From positions 1-47,036 of the forward strand of contig CALSPN010000055.1 in NCBI GenBank assembly GCA_943788245.1: a stretch of DNA of 47,036 bases, in the 5' to 3' direction. The notes beneath the pieces were generated by a model, which saw nothing but the letters and a program-made list of their open reading frames with translations, was not told where the DNA came from and did no database searches. Within the stretch, counting starts at the first letter, position 1, and each line of letters opens with the position of its first letter. Positions 21,079-31,095 of the stretch are shown one piece after another. A program made the translations under genes and the position numbers. This stretch comes from an uncultured Verrucomicrobiae bacterium (GTDB taxonomy: Bacteria; Verrucomicrobiota; Verrucomicrobiia; Limisphaerales; AAA164-E04).

Positions 21079-22556
21079 ATGCAGCGCCGATTTTATCAAA
21101 GCCTTTGCTGGATTCCTCTGGCCCTGATCATTTGCAGTATGTTTAAGTCCACACTGCAGGCAAGCCCATGGTCTGAGAGTTCACCCATGGCTTGGAGTGA
21201 TTTCGAGGGGAACCCCCCTCCACTTTCTCCCACCCCCTCAGAAAACTACGATGCTTTTGTTTACACAGAGATCCAGTGGGATTTCACGTGGGATGTCTCT
21301 ACCAGAACGCTCGAATACGAAGCTCAGGCTGTCTTCATTCAATCGGTTTCATGGGTTCGCCCCAGTATGGCTTCCCCTTTATTACTGACACATGAGGCAG
21401 CTCACTTTGATTTTGCCGAAATCCACGCACGCAAGTTAAAGCGACGGGTTTCTGAGTCATTGGCTTTGAAGGAACTCCTTCGACGATGTGACGTATCTGA
21501 GTTTGAAATCGGCACATTGCTGACTCAGTTTCATGCGGAGGAAATCAATGAGCTGAACTTCAATAATGAATTCTACGACTTCCAGACGGATCACGGCCAA
21601 AATATGACCGTACAAAATACATTCACAAACGGTTCCATACCTGATGAATTGTCAGGATTGAACGCTTTCTCCGATCCGAAAATCACGATCACTGTCGAAA
21701 ACGAGGGAGCCAAACCCATTACAGGCGATTACGAAGGTTCGTTGAGCTACACTTTGCAGGTAGGTTCTTCAGCGACAGTTTTTGGAGGGTGGCAATGGAC
21801 CCTTCAAGGGCAGTGGCAATTTTCTTTCACAGCGGATGAAGCGAGCGGGATGGCCAGCTGGTCTCATCAGACGTCAAACCTTGATTATTCCGGACATTTA
21901 CTGAATGTCACAATGCCAACTGTTCCTGCGTTTCCTTCCATCGATGTGTCGATCGAAGGCGATGCGTCGGGAGACCATTTCTGGATGAATTTTTCAGGCA
22001 TTGCATCCGATTTGATTCCCAGTCATGAGTTGACGTTCAAGCCAGTTTCCATACCGCTTATTCCCATGCTCAACCCCGGGAATACGACGATCGATTTTGC
22101 CAACGGAGCTGCGATTGCACTCGGACACTGGATGAAGGAATATGGCAACACCCATCTCATGATGAAAGCCCCTGTCACTTGCCCGGAGCAAACCATCCAC
22201 TACGAATTCTCAATCGATGACGATCAACTTCTAATGATGGATTGGGTACTTACACGTGTTTCTGACTCTCAGGGTGGAATGAGTGCAGGAGGGTCAGGGT
22301 CAGGTGGGATCGGAGCGGGGGACATTGCCCATATCGGGCATAGAGTATCATCCAGACACAGGCATGGTAAGCCTCCTTTGGACTGCAGACGCAGCGGGAG
22401 AAAATTATTCAATCGAAGCCTCCGAGGATCTGCTCAACTGGGACAGCGATAGGAGGAGTCAGTTCTGACTCTCCCGGCACCGTCATTTTTGAGTATGACA
22501 CACACGCTTCATCGTCGGCGTTTCAGTTCTTCCGCATCTTGCCCGACACTCACTGA
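21079..22556 (+). CDS. Secreted DUF922-type putative zinc protease with verrucomicrobial tail (two frameshifts)
   Basis: Start ATG 21079 is chosen because it opens a signal peptide (MQRRFYQSLCWIPLALIICS); the frame is open upstream to 21016. Residues about 37-125 match the DUF922 pattern: MAWSDFEGNPPP, then VSWVRPSMASPLLLTHEAAHFDFAEIHARKL in two parts, with HEAAH at about 105-109 as a likely zinc motif. A long beta-rich region follows. The last 60 residues are split by shifts at the GGGGG run 22317-22321 and near 22447. Joined, they read ENYSIEASEDLLNWDS then IFEYDTHASSSAFQFFRILPD and stop at TGA 22554-22556, a typical tail for secreted verrucomicrobial proteins. The protease role is a family-level suggestion; no substrate is known. 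Confidence 0.72.
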
Positions 22557-22561
22557 AGCCA

Positions 22562-22685
22562 TGATGGCATGCGGCAGCAGCCACCTCACCACGCACCAGT
22601 CGATGGACTTTACCCAAGGGACATCCAGTCGGTCAAAATACTTCATCAACTCGAAGAACAACTCCCTGAGCCACTCAATTGAATA
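22562..22685 (-). pseudogene. Relic of a penicillin-acylase-like gene (fragment)
   Basis: A short minus-strand stretch reads ELMKYFDRLDVPWVKSID then CVVRWLLPHA. The intact acylase at 34945-37521 reads ELMKHFGRLDVPWGEVNR followed by LVRGELDLPLGGGPD. At the DNA level GGACATCCAGTCGG followed by TTCATCAACTCG and the flanking CCACGCACCA are shared with about 35260-35345. No start, no catalytic motif and no flanking acylase sequence remain, so this is a dead fragment of a duplicated acylase. It begins only a few bases after the stop of the DUF922-type gene. Confidence 0.75.
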
Positions 22686-22903
22686 TGAATCCATGAATCA
22701 GCCAAAAGATCCGATCTGGGAGGACCTGGCCAATTCAGATAATATCTGTTCCGAATGAGAACTTGCACGTTCGTGCAGAAGCATGGATTCTAGCCTCATC
22801 ACCCACGGACATGATCCTCATGGAAAGAGGTCATCCTTGTTTTGAAAAAGCAACATCACGGTGATCTGGTGAAAAGGATTGATTGATCAGGATTCGGCTT
22901 CGA

Positions 22904-22933
22904 ACACCTTTTTCGGTCTTTTGAAAAAGGTGT
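22904..22933. repeat. Perfect 11-bp inverted repeat
   Basis: ACACCTTTTTC at 22904-22914 is matched by GAAAAAGGTGT at 22923-22933 around an 8-base loop. It lacks a trailing T-run on either strand, so it is not a classical terminator. It sits about 75 bases before the start of the DUF1592-type cytochrome gene. It could be a transcript hairpin or an operator for a dimeric regulator. Confidence 0.5.
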
Positions 22934-23008
22934 GGTATCGAGCTTGTCTTGTGTCCCATGATATCTTAGATACAAAATATTATTATATTTTTTAATCCTG
23001 ATGCAATT

Positions 23009-26000
23009 ATGAAACACAGCTTGCACTTCCTACTCATGGCGACTCTTTCTGTTGTGGGTCTTGCAGGAGAACCAGACTTGATGGAGCGCTTTGATCGTGA
23101 TGTTCGCCCCTTCCTTAAAACCTATTGCCAGCCGTGTCATAACGCAGAGAAAATGAAATCTGGGGGTGGGTACGTGTCGATCACCTGGATGGCATGTTGA
23201 AGGAAGCACAACTCAAGCTTTGGGAGCATATTCAGGAACTTGTCGATCAAGGGGATATGCCCCCAGAGGAATCCAAGCAACCAAATGATCAAGAACGTGC
23301 CCTGATACAGGGTTGGATCGAAGAGGGTTTGCACCCTTGCCCGTACCCGCGAGGTTGCCACGCATGGAACCGTTCGGCGACTGACTGTTCCCCAGTATCA
23401 GCATGCACTGAGAGATTTGCTTGGAGTGGATGAGGACTTTACTGAACGACTGCCACCGGATGCCGTGTCCGAAGACGGTTTTCGAAATCGTCAGGACACC
23501 ATGCTCCTTTCCCCCCTCCTGCTTGAAACATATTTTGAGGTCGCAGAGATGATGCTGGATCGTTGCATCGTGGACGAACGCGAAAAACCGGTGATTCAGA
23601 ATTTTCAAATGAAATTAGGAAAAGGGGTCAATCCAGCCCCTCTCAAGGAAACCCTGATCCTTGGGGCCTCCAGTGTTCTCCTGGATAACTCTGATTTTGT
23701 TGTCACGGAAAACATGCCTCGCAAACCTTTTGATTTTGAACCCTTCCGCATGCAGAAGCAGTTTAGATTTGTAGAGGGATATCAGGGAAATAATACCGTG
23801 CGTGGCTGGCGTGAATACAACAGTATCTATCATGCAGTATTTGCCTGCATGCGTGGTTCACAGGGATATCCCTCGGGCAGGGCCTTTGACTTGGTGCCGG
23901 AGGGTCTGCTGCTGCGACCAGCCATTCCCAGTGCGGAGCTTTTCCAGGTGGAGAGCACCTATGGTCCCAAGGCTAATTTCAAGGTGTCTCTGCGTGAATT
24001 GCCGGATGATGGGCGATTCAGGATCACGGTCTCTGCCGCCAAATACGACGATGGCATACTGCTTGGGTCCGACACGCATGTGATTGGTTCTGGGATCGTG
24101 GTTTCGGATCTCTCGCACGGATCCAAAACGGTTCGCGTAGATGCGGCTGGTGTCTATCAGGTCGAGGTGCATCGATCACCCCCGGTGGAATCGCTCGTTC
24201 CCAAGGATGATACACGGCTGGATATTGCCCTTGCAGGGCATTGGGCCATGGATGATCAGGAAGGGGACTCTCCCTTCGGACAGGCTCTTTCCCTGGATGG
24301 ACCGGATAATACCCTCGTGATTCCTGCAAACGAGAATTTGCGCGTGGGACAAGGAAATTTTACCGTCTCAGCCTGGATATTCCCGGAGAAGCTCCAGCAG
24401 GGTGGCATGGTGGCCATGGGGCGTTACGGTCGTCGTGGTTGGATTTTTGACATGCCCAATGACCGAGGCGTGCTGCGTCTTGAAACCTTCAGGGATTATC
24501 AGAAACCCAGCGGTACCGTACGGAGCAAGGCCGGTATCCTTCGTGCCGGGCAGTGGCAGCATGTCGCCGCTGTCGTGGAACGGGGCACTCGGGGAACACG
24601 CCTTTATGTCAATGGCTATGAGGTGGCGTCGGGAAATATTCAGGATGCTGACCTGGATGATCCGGCATCCGATCTCCATATAGGTCGAGTGCCGGAGGCA
24701 AATCTTTTTGATGGGGCAATCGATGAAGTGCGCCTTCATCGACGTGCGCTGGATGTTTCCGAAATCCAGGCATTGGTTGCTCCCGGAATGGCATGGATCC
24801 AGCCTCCTGAGGATGGAAGGCACCCGATCGCACTGCGCCTTGGTGACCGCCACTTCACTGGAGTCATGGACCAGAGCCCTCTCATGGCTGTCCGTCTGGC
24901 GAAGGGGCCCTTGGAGGTGGAGGTGCAGTATGGGGGCACCTGGCCCGTGGATCGCATTACTCTGGCACCCGTAAATGACGTGAAGTCTTTCGAAAGGTTT
25001 GAGCGTCAAGCTCCCATGCTTGGGGTATACCTTGGACTCAGGCGGGACTGCGGTAGTACCCTTGATCCCGTTGGCGTTCCTCAGGCAGTGGTGGACTCTG
25101 GGCTCAGGAACTTTATTTTTGAGGGTTCCATGGCCAACTTTCCCAATCCGGATGCTGAACGGAACAATGTCAATTATATCGCTGGATTGCGGGAGATTGG
25201 TGTGCGCAGTGAATATACAGACGGGAGACCTCGCTCACGTCTCCTGATTGAGTCGGTAGAATTTGAAGGTCCATTTTATGAAGATTGGCCCCCAAAGACG
25301 CATCAGCGGATTTTTCACAGTCAGGATCCGTCCGAGGTGATTCATCAATTTGCCGAACGAGCCTTTCGACGTCCTCTCAGCAATGCGGAAGGCACCTTTC
25401 TGATGGGAGTCTACGAGGATGCTTTCGGAAGGACCGGAGATTTTCAGCAAAGTGTCAGGGACACCTTGCTGGTCATTCTGACTTCACCTCAATTTCTTTT
25501 TATCATCGAGGAAAGTAAGGGACCTGAGGCAGAGGAGCTCACACCTCATGAACTGGCTGCCAAGCTATCTTTTTTTCTTTGGAATGCCCCGCCGGATGCT
25601 CGCCTTCTGGCACTCGCCAGCGAAGGGCGACTCACTGAGATGCTCGATAGCGAACTGGAGCGCATGATCCGGGATGCACGCTTTCTTCAATGCATGCAGC
25701 CTTTTGTTTCCCAATGGTTGCGGCTTGACAAACTTGACACGGTGGAAACTGATCGCAATCGTTTTCCGTCTTTGACGCGTGATACCAAATCACAACTTCG
25801 CGAAGAGCCCGTGTATTTTATGACGCATCTTGTCCGCCAGAATTTGCCGTTGAGATACCTGGTTCATTCAGACTTTATCATGGCCAATGAGGTGGTGGCG
25901 CATTACTACGGTCTCGGACCCCAGGTGGAGAGTGGTTTTCAATATCGGCCGATCCAGCACCATGACTCCCACCTTGGTGGATTGTTGACTCAGGCAGGTA

Positions 26001-26527
26001 TTCTCGCGGGGTTGTCCAATGGAAGAGATGCCAACCCCATCAAAAGAGGCGCATGGTTTGCTCGTGCCATCATTGCTGAACCTCCCGCGGATCCACCACC
26101 GAATGTTCCGGCATTACCCGAGGACAACAAAGATTTGCCATTGAGCGCGCAACTTGAGCGTCATCGCAACCAGGAAGGCTGTGCCAAGTGTCATCGGGGG
26201 ATTGACCCCTGGGGACTTCCTTTTGAGGGTTATGGCGCGGGGGGGCGCTGGATGCATCAACCTTCTGTCGATACCACTTCCACTTTGCCTGACCAAACCC
26301 TTGTCAGGGATCTTGGCGCCCTGAAGGGCTATCTGATGGAAAATCGCATGGACCAGCTTGCTTTTGGTTTCCTGAAGCACCTCGCCACCTACGCAACGGG
26401 GCGTAGCCTTCGCTACAATGAAGTTGAATTTCTCCGTCAGTATGCGCTAGAGTCGGGACATTCAGATTATCCCCTGCAGGATTTGTTGCGCTTTGTGGTG
26501 CACAGCGACATTTTCCTCAGGAAATAG
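23009..26527 (+). CDS. Planctomycete-type cytochrome c protein with DUF1587/LamG/DUF1595/DUF1592/DUF1588/DUF1585 (two frameshifts)
   Basis: Exported heme protein of about 1170 residues. It starts at ATG 23009 with a signal peptide (MKHSLHFLLMATLSVVGLAG) and a heme-c site (TYCQPCHNAEKMKSG). The frame changes at a GGGGG run (23162-23166) and near 23335. The middle piece has LWEHIQELVDQGDMPPEE and the third begins REVATHGTVRRLTVPQYQHALRDLLG (DUF1587, split by me across frames). At about 24230-24770 a LamG domain is inserted (NFTVSAWIFPEKLQQGG, WQHVAAVVERGTRGTRLYV, FDGAIDEVRLHRRALD). Then come DUF1595 (FAERAFRRPLSNAEG), DUF1592 (ELAAKLSFFLWNAPPDARLL), DUF1588 (LSNGRDANPIKRGAWFARA, a second heme-like CAKCHRGIDPWG) and DUF1585 (ATGRSLRYNEVEF). 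It is followed 12 bases later by its usual partner, DUF1552. Function is unproven; such pairs are abundant in polymer-degrading PVC bacteria. Confidence 0.85.
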
Positions 26528-26539
26528 AGAAGTTTAAAC

Positions 26540-27883
26540 ATGATGAACAGCCACAAACTCAGTCGTCGTGACGTGCTCAAGGGAGTTGCCGGAGTCAGCC
26601 TGGCGCTGCCCTTCTTGGAAATAATGGGAGTCGAAAAAGCCCGGCAGGTGCCTCGACGTTTCTGCGCTCTTTACACTGCCAATGGTATGGCGCTTCCCAG
26701 ACACGAACATGAGATCGACGACTGGAGTTGGTTTCCAAGGAAGCATGATGCGCATGGGAACTTCGAGTTTGGCCAATCCACAGCACCCTTGCGGCCCTTT
26801 CGGGAACATCTCAGTTTCATGGGAGGGCTTTACCACCCAAGTGGACCGAAAGCCGATCCCCACACCTGTTCCGACATGTGGTTGACGGGGGCTCCACTGC
26901 ACAACCCGCGTCCAGGGGCCTACAACTCCGTGGGGCTTGACCAACTGATCGCCCGGCATACAAAGCGCCACTGCCGTCAACCTTCCCTGGTACTTTCCGT
27001 GGATGCGGGAACTGGTTTCAGTTCGCGTACGGGCACCATTTCCTACAATCTGGAAGGGCATCCCATACCTGCGGAGAATAATCCAAGACGTGTTTTCGAT
27101 CGGCTTTTCCGAGGGGATCGAGCCTCCATGGAGCAACAGCGTGGAGATCTCAAGCGGCGTATCAAGCTCGTCGATGCCGTGCTTGAAAACACACGTGCGC
27201 TCAACCAAACTCTGGGTCGTCAGGATCGGCAGAAAATGGACCAGTATCTGACTTCCCTCAATGAGCTCGAATCTCGTCTGATCGCTTCTGAAAAGTGGGT
27301 TGATATTCCAGTGAAACAGCAGGATCGTTCGCATCTTGACCTGAACGCAAACAACGAGGGGGAGCCGGCGGATTATTACCGGAACATGCTCGACCTCATA
27401 GCTCTGGCTTTTGATGCAGATATCACTCGCAGTGTTACCTTCATGATGAACCGGGAAGATGGAATGGGTATCAGTGACACTTTCCCACTTAAACTTGGTC
27501 TCAACCAAACGCACCACAGCCTGTCACATGCTGGTGACAAGTCTGGTCAGCTGAACTTTGGCAAGTACGATCTTTTCTTGAGTCACCAGCTGGCCTTCTT
27601 CCTGAAACGTCTGCAGGAGTTTCAGGATACTGAAGGTTCCGTGCTGGACAATAGTATTATCCTATACGGTAGCGGAGCGAGTACGACCCACAACCCGAGG
27701 AATCTTCCCACCCTCCTGGCAGGTGGAAGAAACATGGGGCTTCAGCACGGTTTTTACTGGAAGGATGGCGAGACGCGTATGTCCAATCTCCACCTGAGTA
27801 TTTTACATGCCATGGGAATCAGCGAGCAGACTTTTGCCGACAGTACGGGGACCTTGAAACATACTCTTTTTTCCCGTGTCTAG
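26540..27883 (+). CDS. DUF1552 family protein, Tat-exported
   Basis: A 447-residue protein with a twin-arginine signal near the N-terminus ([20 protein letters not shown]). Family motifs include [99 protein letters not shown] split over two stretches, and near the end [20 protein letters not shown] with [16 protein letters not shown]1552 is related in fold to the alkaline-phosphatase-like DUF1501 group and is almost always encoded beside DUF1592-type cytochromes, as here (12 bases downstream). Tat export suggests a folded, cofactor-bearing periplasmic protein. The biochemical activity is not known to me. A possible decayed copy of its 3' end lies near 33700. Confidence 0.9.
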   Translation: MMNSHKLSRRDVLKGVAGVSLALPFLEIMGVEKARQVPRRFCALYTANGMALPRHEHEIDDWSWFPRKHDAHGNFEFGQSTAPLRPFREHLSFMGGLYHPSGPKADPHTCSDMWLTGAPLHNPRPGAYNSVGLDQLIARHTKRHCRQPSLVLSVDAGTGFSSRTGTISYNLEGHPIPAENNPRRVFDRLFRGDRASMEQQRGDLKRRIKLVDAVLENTRALNQTLGRQDRQKMDQYLTSLNELESRLIASEKWVDIPVKQQDRSHLDLNANNEGEPADYYRNMLDLIALAFDADITRSVTFMMNREDGMGISDTFPLKLGLNQTHHSLSHAGDKSGQLNFGKYDLFLSHQLAFFLKRLQEFQDTEGSVLDNSIILYGSGASTTHNPRNLPTLLAGGRNMGLQHGFYWKDGETRMSNLHLSILHAMGISEQTFADSTGTLKHTLFSRV

Positions 27884-28493
27884 GCTATCCCGACTATGAT
27901 TCACGGGCATCAAGTCGTGACCACTTCCCTCCAGGCACGGAGTCGGTGAAAGCCTTGATGACGGTGAACCTGAACTAGTCAGCGAACTAGTCAGTGATTT
28001 AAGTGGATCGTGGATGCTCAAGACCACGAGTCTGATGACGACGAAAAGTGTGGTGCTTTTAATAGTGCTCATGATCTTCAAAAGGGTCTAATCAACGACG
28101 TGATGCATAACGCTGATATCATGCCGTTTTCTTTATTGAGAAAAGATCGCCTCGCAACCCTGTGTGTAATCTTAATCGGGGATTGTTGTAAGGGAAGTAG
28201 GCTGCTCAATGGGATTTTGAAGCTCGTGATGGACTCTCATGAAATCCCACGGCATATAAGCTCTTTGTTCAGTCAATCGGGATGCGGAAAAGGGACCAAG
28301 GCGGATTGGAAAAGGTTCACCCTGCGATCGGGGCTACGCCTCTTGTTCTGAAGAATATTGAATATTACCGACGCCATGATCCTATCCACAAGAATTCTCA
28401 CTAAAGCTCGGCCAGAGGGTCGACGATTGGTATGTCGATCAGCGTGCTTTCGCTGCTGGGAGGGGAGTTTTCTTCAGCAGTTTTTAGCTTCGA
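27884..28493. other. Non-coding, decayed region carrying a dispersed repeat
   Basis: 610 bases between the convergent DUF1552 and LRR genes. It holds a 12-base tandem duplication at 27972-27995 (GAACTAGTCAG plus C/T, twice) and the repeat unit listed at 27994-28150. The frame at 28010-28351 (+) and the others here have no domain. The region resembles 33688-34480 in content and order, which suggests shared ancestry. Confidence 0.5.
27994..28150. repeat. Dispersed repeat, copy 1 (pair with 34323-34477)
   Basis: About 157 bases aligning with 34323-34477 at roughly three quarters identity by eye. Exact shared blocks include GTGATTTAAG, TTTTAATAGTGCTCAT and ATGCCGTT. On the minus strand both copies encode a start (ATG 28072 here) reading MSTIKSTTLF followed by a hydrophobic run, like the beginning of a signal peptide. 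After about 27 codons the two copies lose similarity. It may be the promoter and leader of a lost gene. Confidence 0.6.
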
Positions 28494-29474
28494 CTACTCA
28501 AGCAACTTCAAACGATAGTATTGCCTCTGGAAAAGTGCTTCACGCCAATCAGTGAATTCAACTGAGCTTCCATTACCTTGGACTTCACCAATCACGCCCC
28601 ATTTCTTCAGGTCATGGGAAGATTCGATCAAGTAGGTGGAACCCGATTTACTTTCGAAGTTAAGGGAGAATGGAGCGGCGGATTTGCTGAAGGTGTTAAT
28701 TTTTTCCTGAATGATAACGGGAAATTTTCCGAACGTTGTACTAAAACCAGTTGCACCCCGATTAATAAATACTTTGACAAGGTCTGATGCTGTGGAGAAT
28801 CGCTGTTCAAAGTGTTTTGCTGCATTACCTCTAAAAGTAATGCTCTCCAGACGACTGCAGTAAAAGAAGGCATTCCATCCAATGCTGGTGACGCTGTCGC
28901 CAATAACCACACTCTTCAGACCACAGTATTCGAAGGCCCTGCTCCCAATGTTGGTGACGTTATCGGGGATCGTTACGCTCATCAATTCAGTGCAGTCATA
29001 GAAGGCCAAATCCCCAATGCGCGTGACGCTCTCGGGGATGATGACGCTGGTCAGGCCACTGCAGTGAGCGAAGGCCTTCTTCCCAATGCGGGTGACGCTC
29101 TCGGGGATAATGACGCTGGTCAGATTACCGCAGTAATCGAATGTCCACCCCTCAATACTGGTGACGCTGTTGCCAATTGTCACGCTCGTTAGTTGACTGC
29201 AGTATCGGAAAGCACGATCTCCAATGCTGGTGACGCTGTCAGGGATGCTAACGGCGGTCAGCCTGCTGCAGGAATTGAAGGCATTCCGCTCAATGCTTGT
29301 GACAGGCTTCTCGGCATAGGAAGAGGGAATCACCAACTCTCCAGAGGCCTTTTTATCACAATTGACAATGGAGACCTTGCCTCCCGCGACCTTGTAGGTC
29401 AGTGGATCCCCATGAACCTCACCAATCAGCAACATGAGTGCGCTTGCAAAAAGTGGGATTAGGGAAATTTTCAT
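28494..29474 (-). CDS. Secreted BspA-type leucine-rich repeat (LRR_5) protein with verrucomicrobial tail
   Basis: Start ATG 29474 opens a signal peptide (MKISLIPLFASALMLLIGEV); a TTG two codons upstream is less likely. After LTYKVAGGKVSIV come about seven tandem 23-residue LRR_5 units of the form LTSVIIPESVTRIGKKAF, with variants SVTIGNSVTSI, SVTIPDNVTNI and SVVIGDSVTSI. They end with the irregular SRLESITFRGNA. The last 60 residues are the tail unit (STYLIESSHDLKKWGVIG ... FQRQYYRLKLLE). BspA-like repeats mediate binding to proteins or cells in other bacteria, so adhesion is a reasonable guess. The 69-bp DNA periodicity makes the opposite strand look open too. It lies 160 bases downstream of the DUF1501 gene on the same strand. 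Confidence 0.88.
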   Translation of the reverse strand: MKISLIPLFASALMLLIGEVHGDPLTYKVAGGKVSIVNCDKKASGELVIPSSYAEKPVTSIERNAFNSCSRLTAVSIPDSVTSIGDRAFRYCSQLTSVTIGNSVTSIEGWTFDYCGNLTSVIIPESVTRIGKKAFAHCSGLTSVIIPESVTRIGDLAFYDCTELMSVTIPDNVTNIGSRAFEYCGLKSVVIGDSVTSIGWNAFFYCSRLESITFRGNAAKHFEQRFSTASDLVKVFINRGATGFSTTFGKFPVIIQEKINTFSKSAAPFSLNFESKSGSTYLIESSHDLKKWGVIGEVQGNGSSVEFTDWREALFQRQYYRLKLLE

Positions 29475-29633
29475 GATCAATATATGAAGTATATTGGAGC
29501 CGTGGAAATTGCCAGTATGATGACTGGAGTTTTCATTATTGAAATATCATCCATCCCGGGGATGTCTCAAGTATGTTTCCCGGCTTCCCTGATTAGTGGC
29601 TGTGGAGCGGGGATGGCAGCATGTCGGCTTTCT

Positions 29634-31094
29634 TCACGCAAGAATGTTCCGCACTATCTCGGCTGGTTCCGTGCCGGTTAATTTCTGTTCCAATCCCTGA
29701 AACGGGAACCTGAAACGATTGTGATCAATGCCCATGCAGTGGAGAATGGTGGCGTTCAGATCGTTAACGTGTACCGGGTTTTCGACCACATTATAGCTGA
29801 AATCATCAGTCTCACCATAGCTGGCGCCGGCTTTGATGCCTCCACCGGCCATCCACATGCAGAAATTTCTTGGATGGTGGTCACGTCCATAGTCTTCTCT
29901 GCTTAGCTTGCCCTGGCAATACACCGTGCGTCCGAATTCACCTCCAAAAACAACCAGTGTATCATCCAGGAGCCCCCGCTGATTCAAATCGGTGATCAGT
30001 GCCGCTGTTGGTTGATCTACATCCATGCATTGCCCCTTCATCAGCCTGGGCAGGTCACTGTGCTGATCCCATCCACGATGCAGTATCTTGATGACCCTCA
30101 CACCACGTTCAACCAGTCTTCGGGAAAGGAGGGCGCTGTGGGCATACGTGCCCGGTTTCTGAACGTTGGGGCCATACATGTCGAGGGTCGCCTGGCTCTC
30201 CCCTGAGAGGTCGGTAAGGTCTGGTACGCTTGCCTGCATCCTGAACGCCATTTCATACTGAGCCATGCGGGTTTGAGTTTCGGGATCAGCAAAGCGTTCC
30301 ATCGTTTTTTGATTCAGGCGGTTCAGGGCATCCAACATCACGCGGCGGTCTGTTACGGAGACCCCTGGTGGATTTTTTACGAAGAGCACTGGATCGCCCA
30401 CGCCCCGAAGGGCCACGCCATCAAACTTGGTCGAAAGAAAACCACTGCTCCACATCCGGGTGAACAGGGCCTGAGCCTGGCTATCCTTGGGGAAGGTGGG
30501 TGTGAACACGACAAAGGCTGGAAGATTGTCGCATGCGCTGCCGAGTCCATAGGTGAGCCAGGATCCCAGGCTGGGTTTGCCGGGTATTTCGCTGCCACTC
30601 ATGACAAAGGTGCAGGCAGGGTCATGATTGATGGCGTCCGTGGTCACGGATTTAACCATACATATGTGGTCGGCAATCCCCTGCATGTGCGGCACCAGAT
30701 CGCTCATCCAAATGCCGCTGGCTCCGCATTGCCTGAAGGCAAACTTGCTGGGGGCCACCGGAAATCGTTTCTGACCGCTCGTCATGGTGGTGATCCGTTG
30801 CCCGTTTCGGATGGAATCCGGTAGTTCAGTGTCGAAGACCTTCTTAAGTCCCGGTTTGTGATCGAAGAGATCCAGCTGGGAGGGAGCTCCATTCATATGG
30901 AGATAGATGAGGCGCTTGGCACGCGGTGCGAAATGTGGGAAACCCGGCAAGGCTGGATGGATGTGGTTTCCGGCCTTGTTTCCCTCTGCGTTACCCATGA
31001 GGCCGGCCAGGGCGATACCCCCGACCTTCAATCCGGCTCCCTTGAAAAATTGTCGCCGTGTCCATTCTTGGTGGTATTGAAGTATTGGATCCAT
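29634..31094 (-). CDS. DUF1501 family protein, Tat-exported
   Basis: A 486-residue protein with a Tat signal ([20 protein letters not shown]). DUF1501 belongs to the alkaline-phosphatase/sulfatase-like fold. Visible motifs are [21 protein letters not shown], split here as [12 protein letters not shown] and [65 protein letters not shown]; and [18 protein letters not shown] with [19 protein letters not shown]. The start at 31094 lies one base after the stop of the DUF1549/DUF1553 cytochrome gene, so the two are an operon, the standard pairing in PVC genomes. The catalytic role is unproven. Confidence 0.93.
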   Translation of the reverse strand: MDPILQYHQEWTRRQFFKGAGLKVGGIALAGLMGNAEGNKAGNHIHPALPGFPHFAPRAKRLIYLHMNGAPSQLDLFDHKPGLKKVFDTELPDSIRNGQRITTMTSGQKRFPVAPSKFAFRQCGASGIWMSDLVPHMQGIADHICMVKSVTTDAINHDPACTFVMSGSEIPGKPSLGSWLTYGLGSACDNLPAFVVFTPTFPKDSQAQALFTRMWSSGFLSTKFDGVALRGVGDPVLFVKNPPGVSVTDRRVMLDALNRLNQKTMERFADPETQTRMAQYEMAFRMQASVPDLTDLSGESQATLDMYGPNVQKPGTYAHSALLSRRLVERGVRVIKILHRGWDQHSDLPRLMKGQCMDVDQPTAALITDLNQRGLLDDTLVVFGGEFGRTVYCQGKLSREDYGRDHHPRNFCMWMAGGGIKAGASYGETDDFSYNVVENPVHVNDLNATILHCMGIDHNRFRFPFQGLEQKLTGTEPAEIVRNILA

Positions 31095-31095
31095 A

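Noticed and set aside
26534..27517. 327-codon minus-strand open frame
   Set aside because: Antisense to DUF1552, which has a Tat signal, family motifs and an operon partner.
27972..27995. 12-base tandem duplication, considered as a CRISPR or VNTR start
   Set aside because: Only two units, no spacers and no cas genes; a simple small duplication.
28812..29462. Long plus-strand open frames with repeated NAGDA-like units
   Set aside because: They are the antisense shadow of the 69-bp LRR repeats; the minus strand has the signal peptide, the LRR_5 pattern and the tail.
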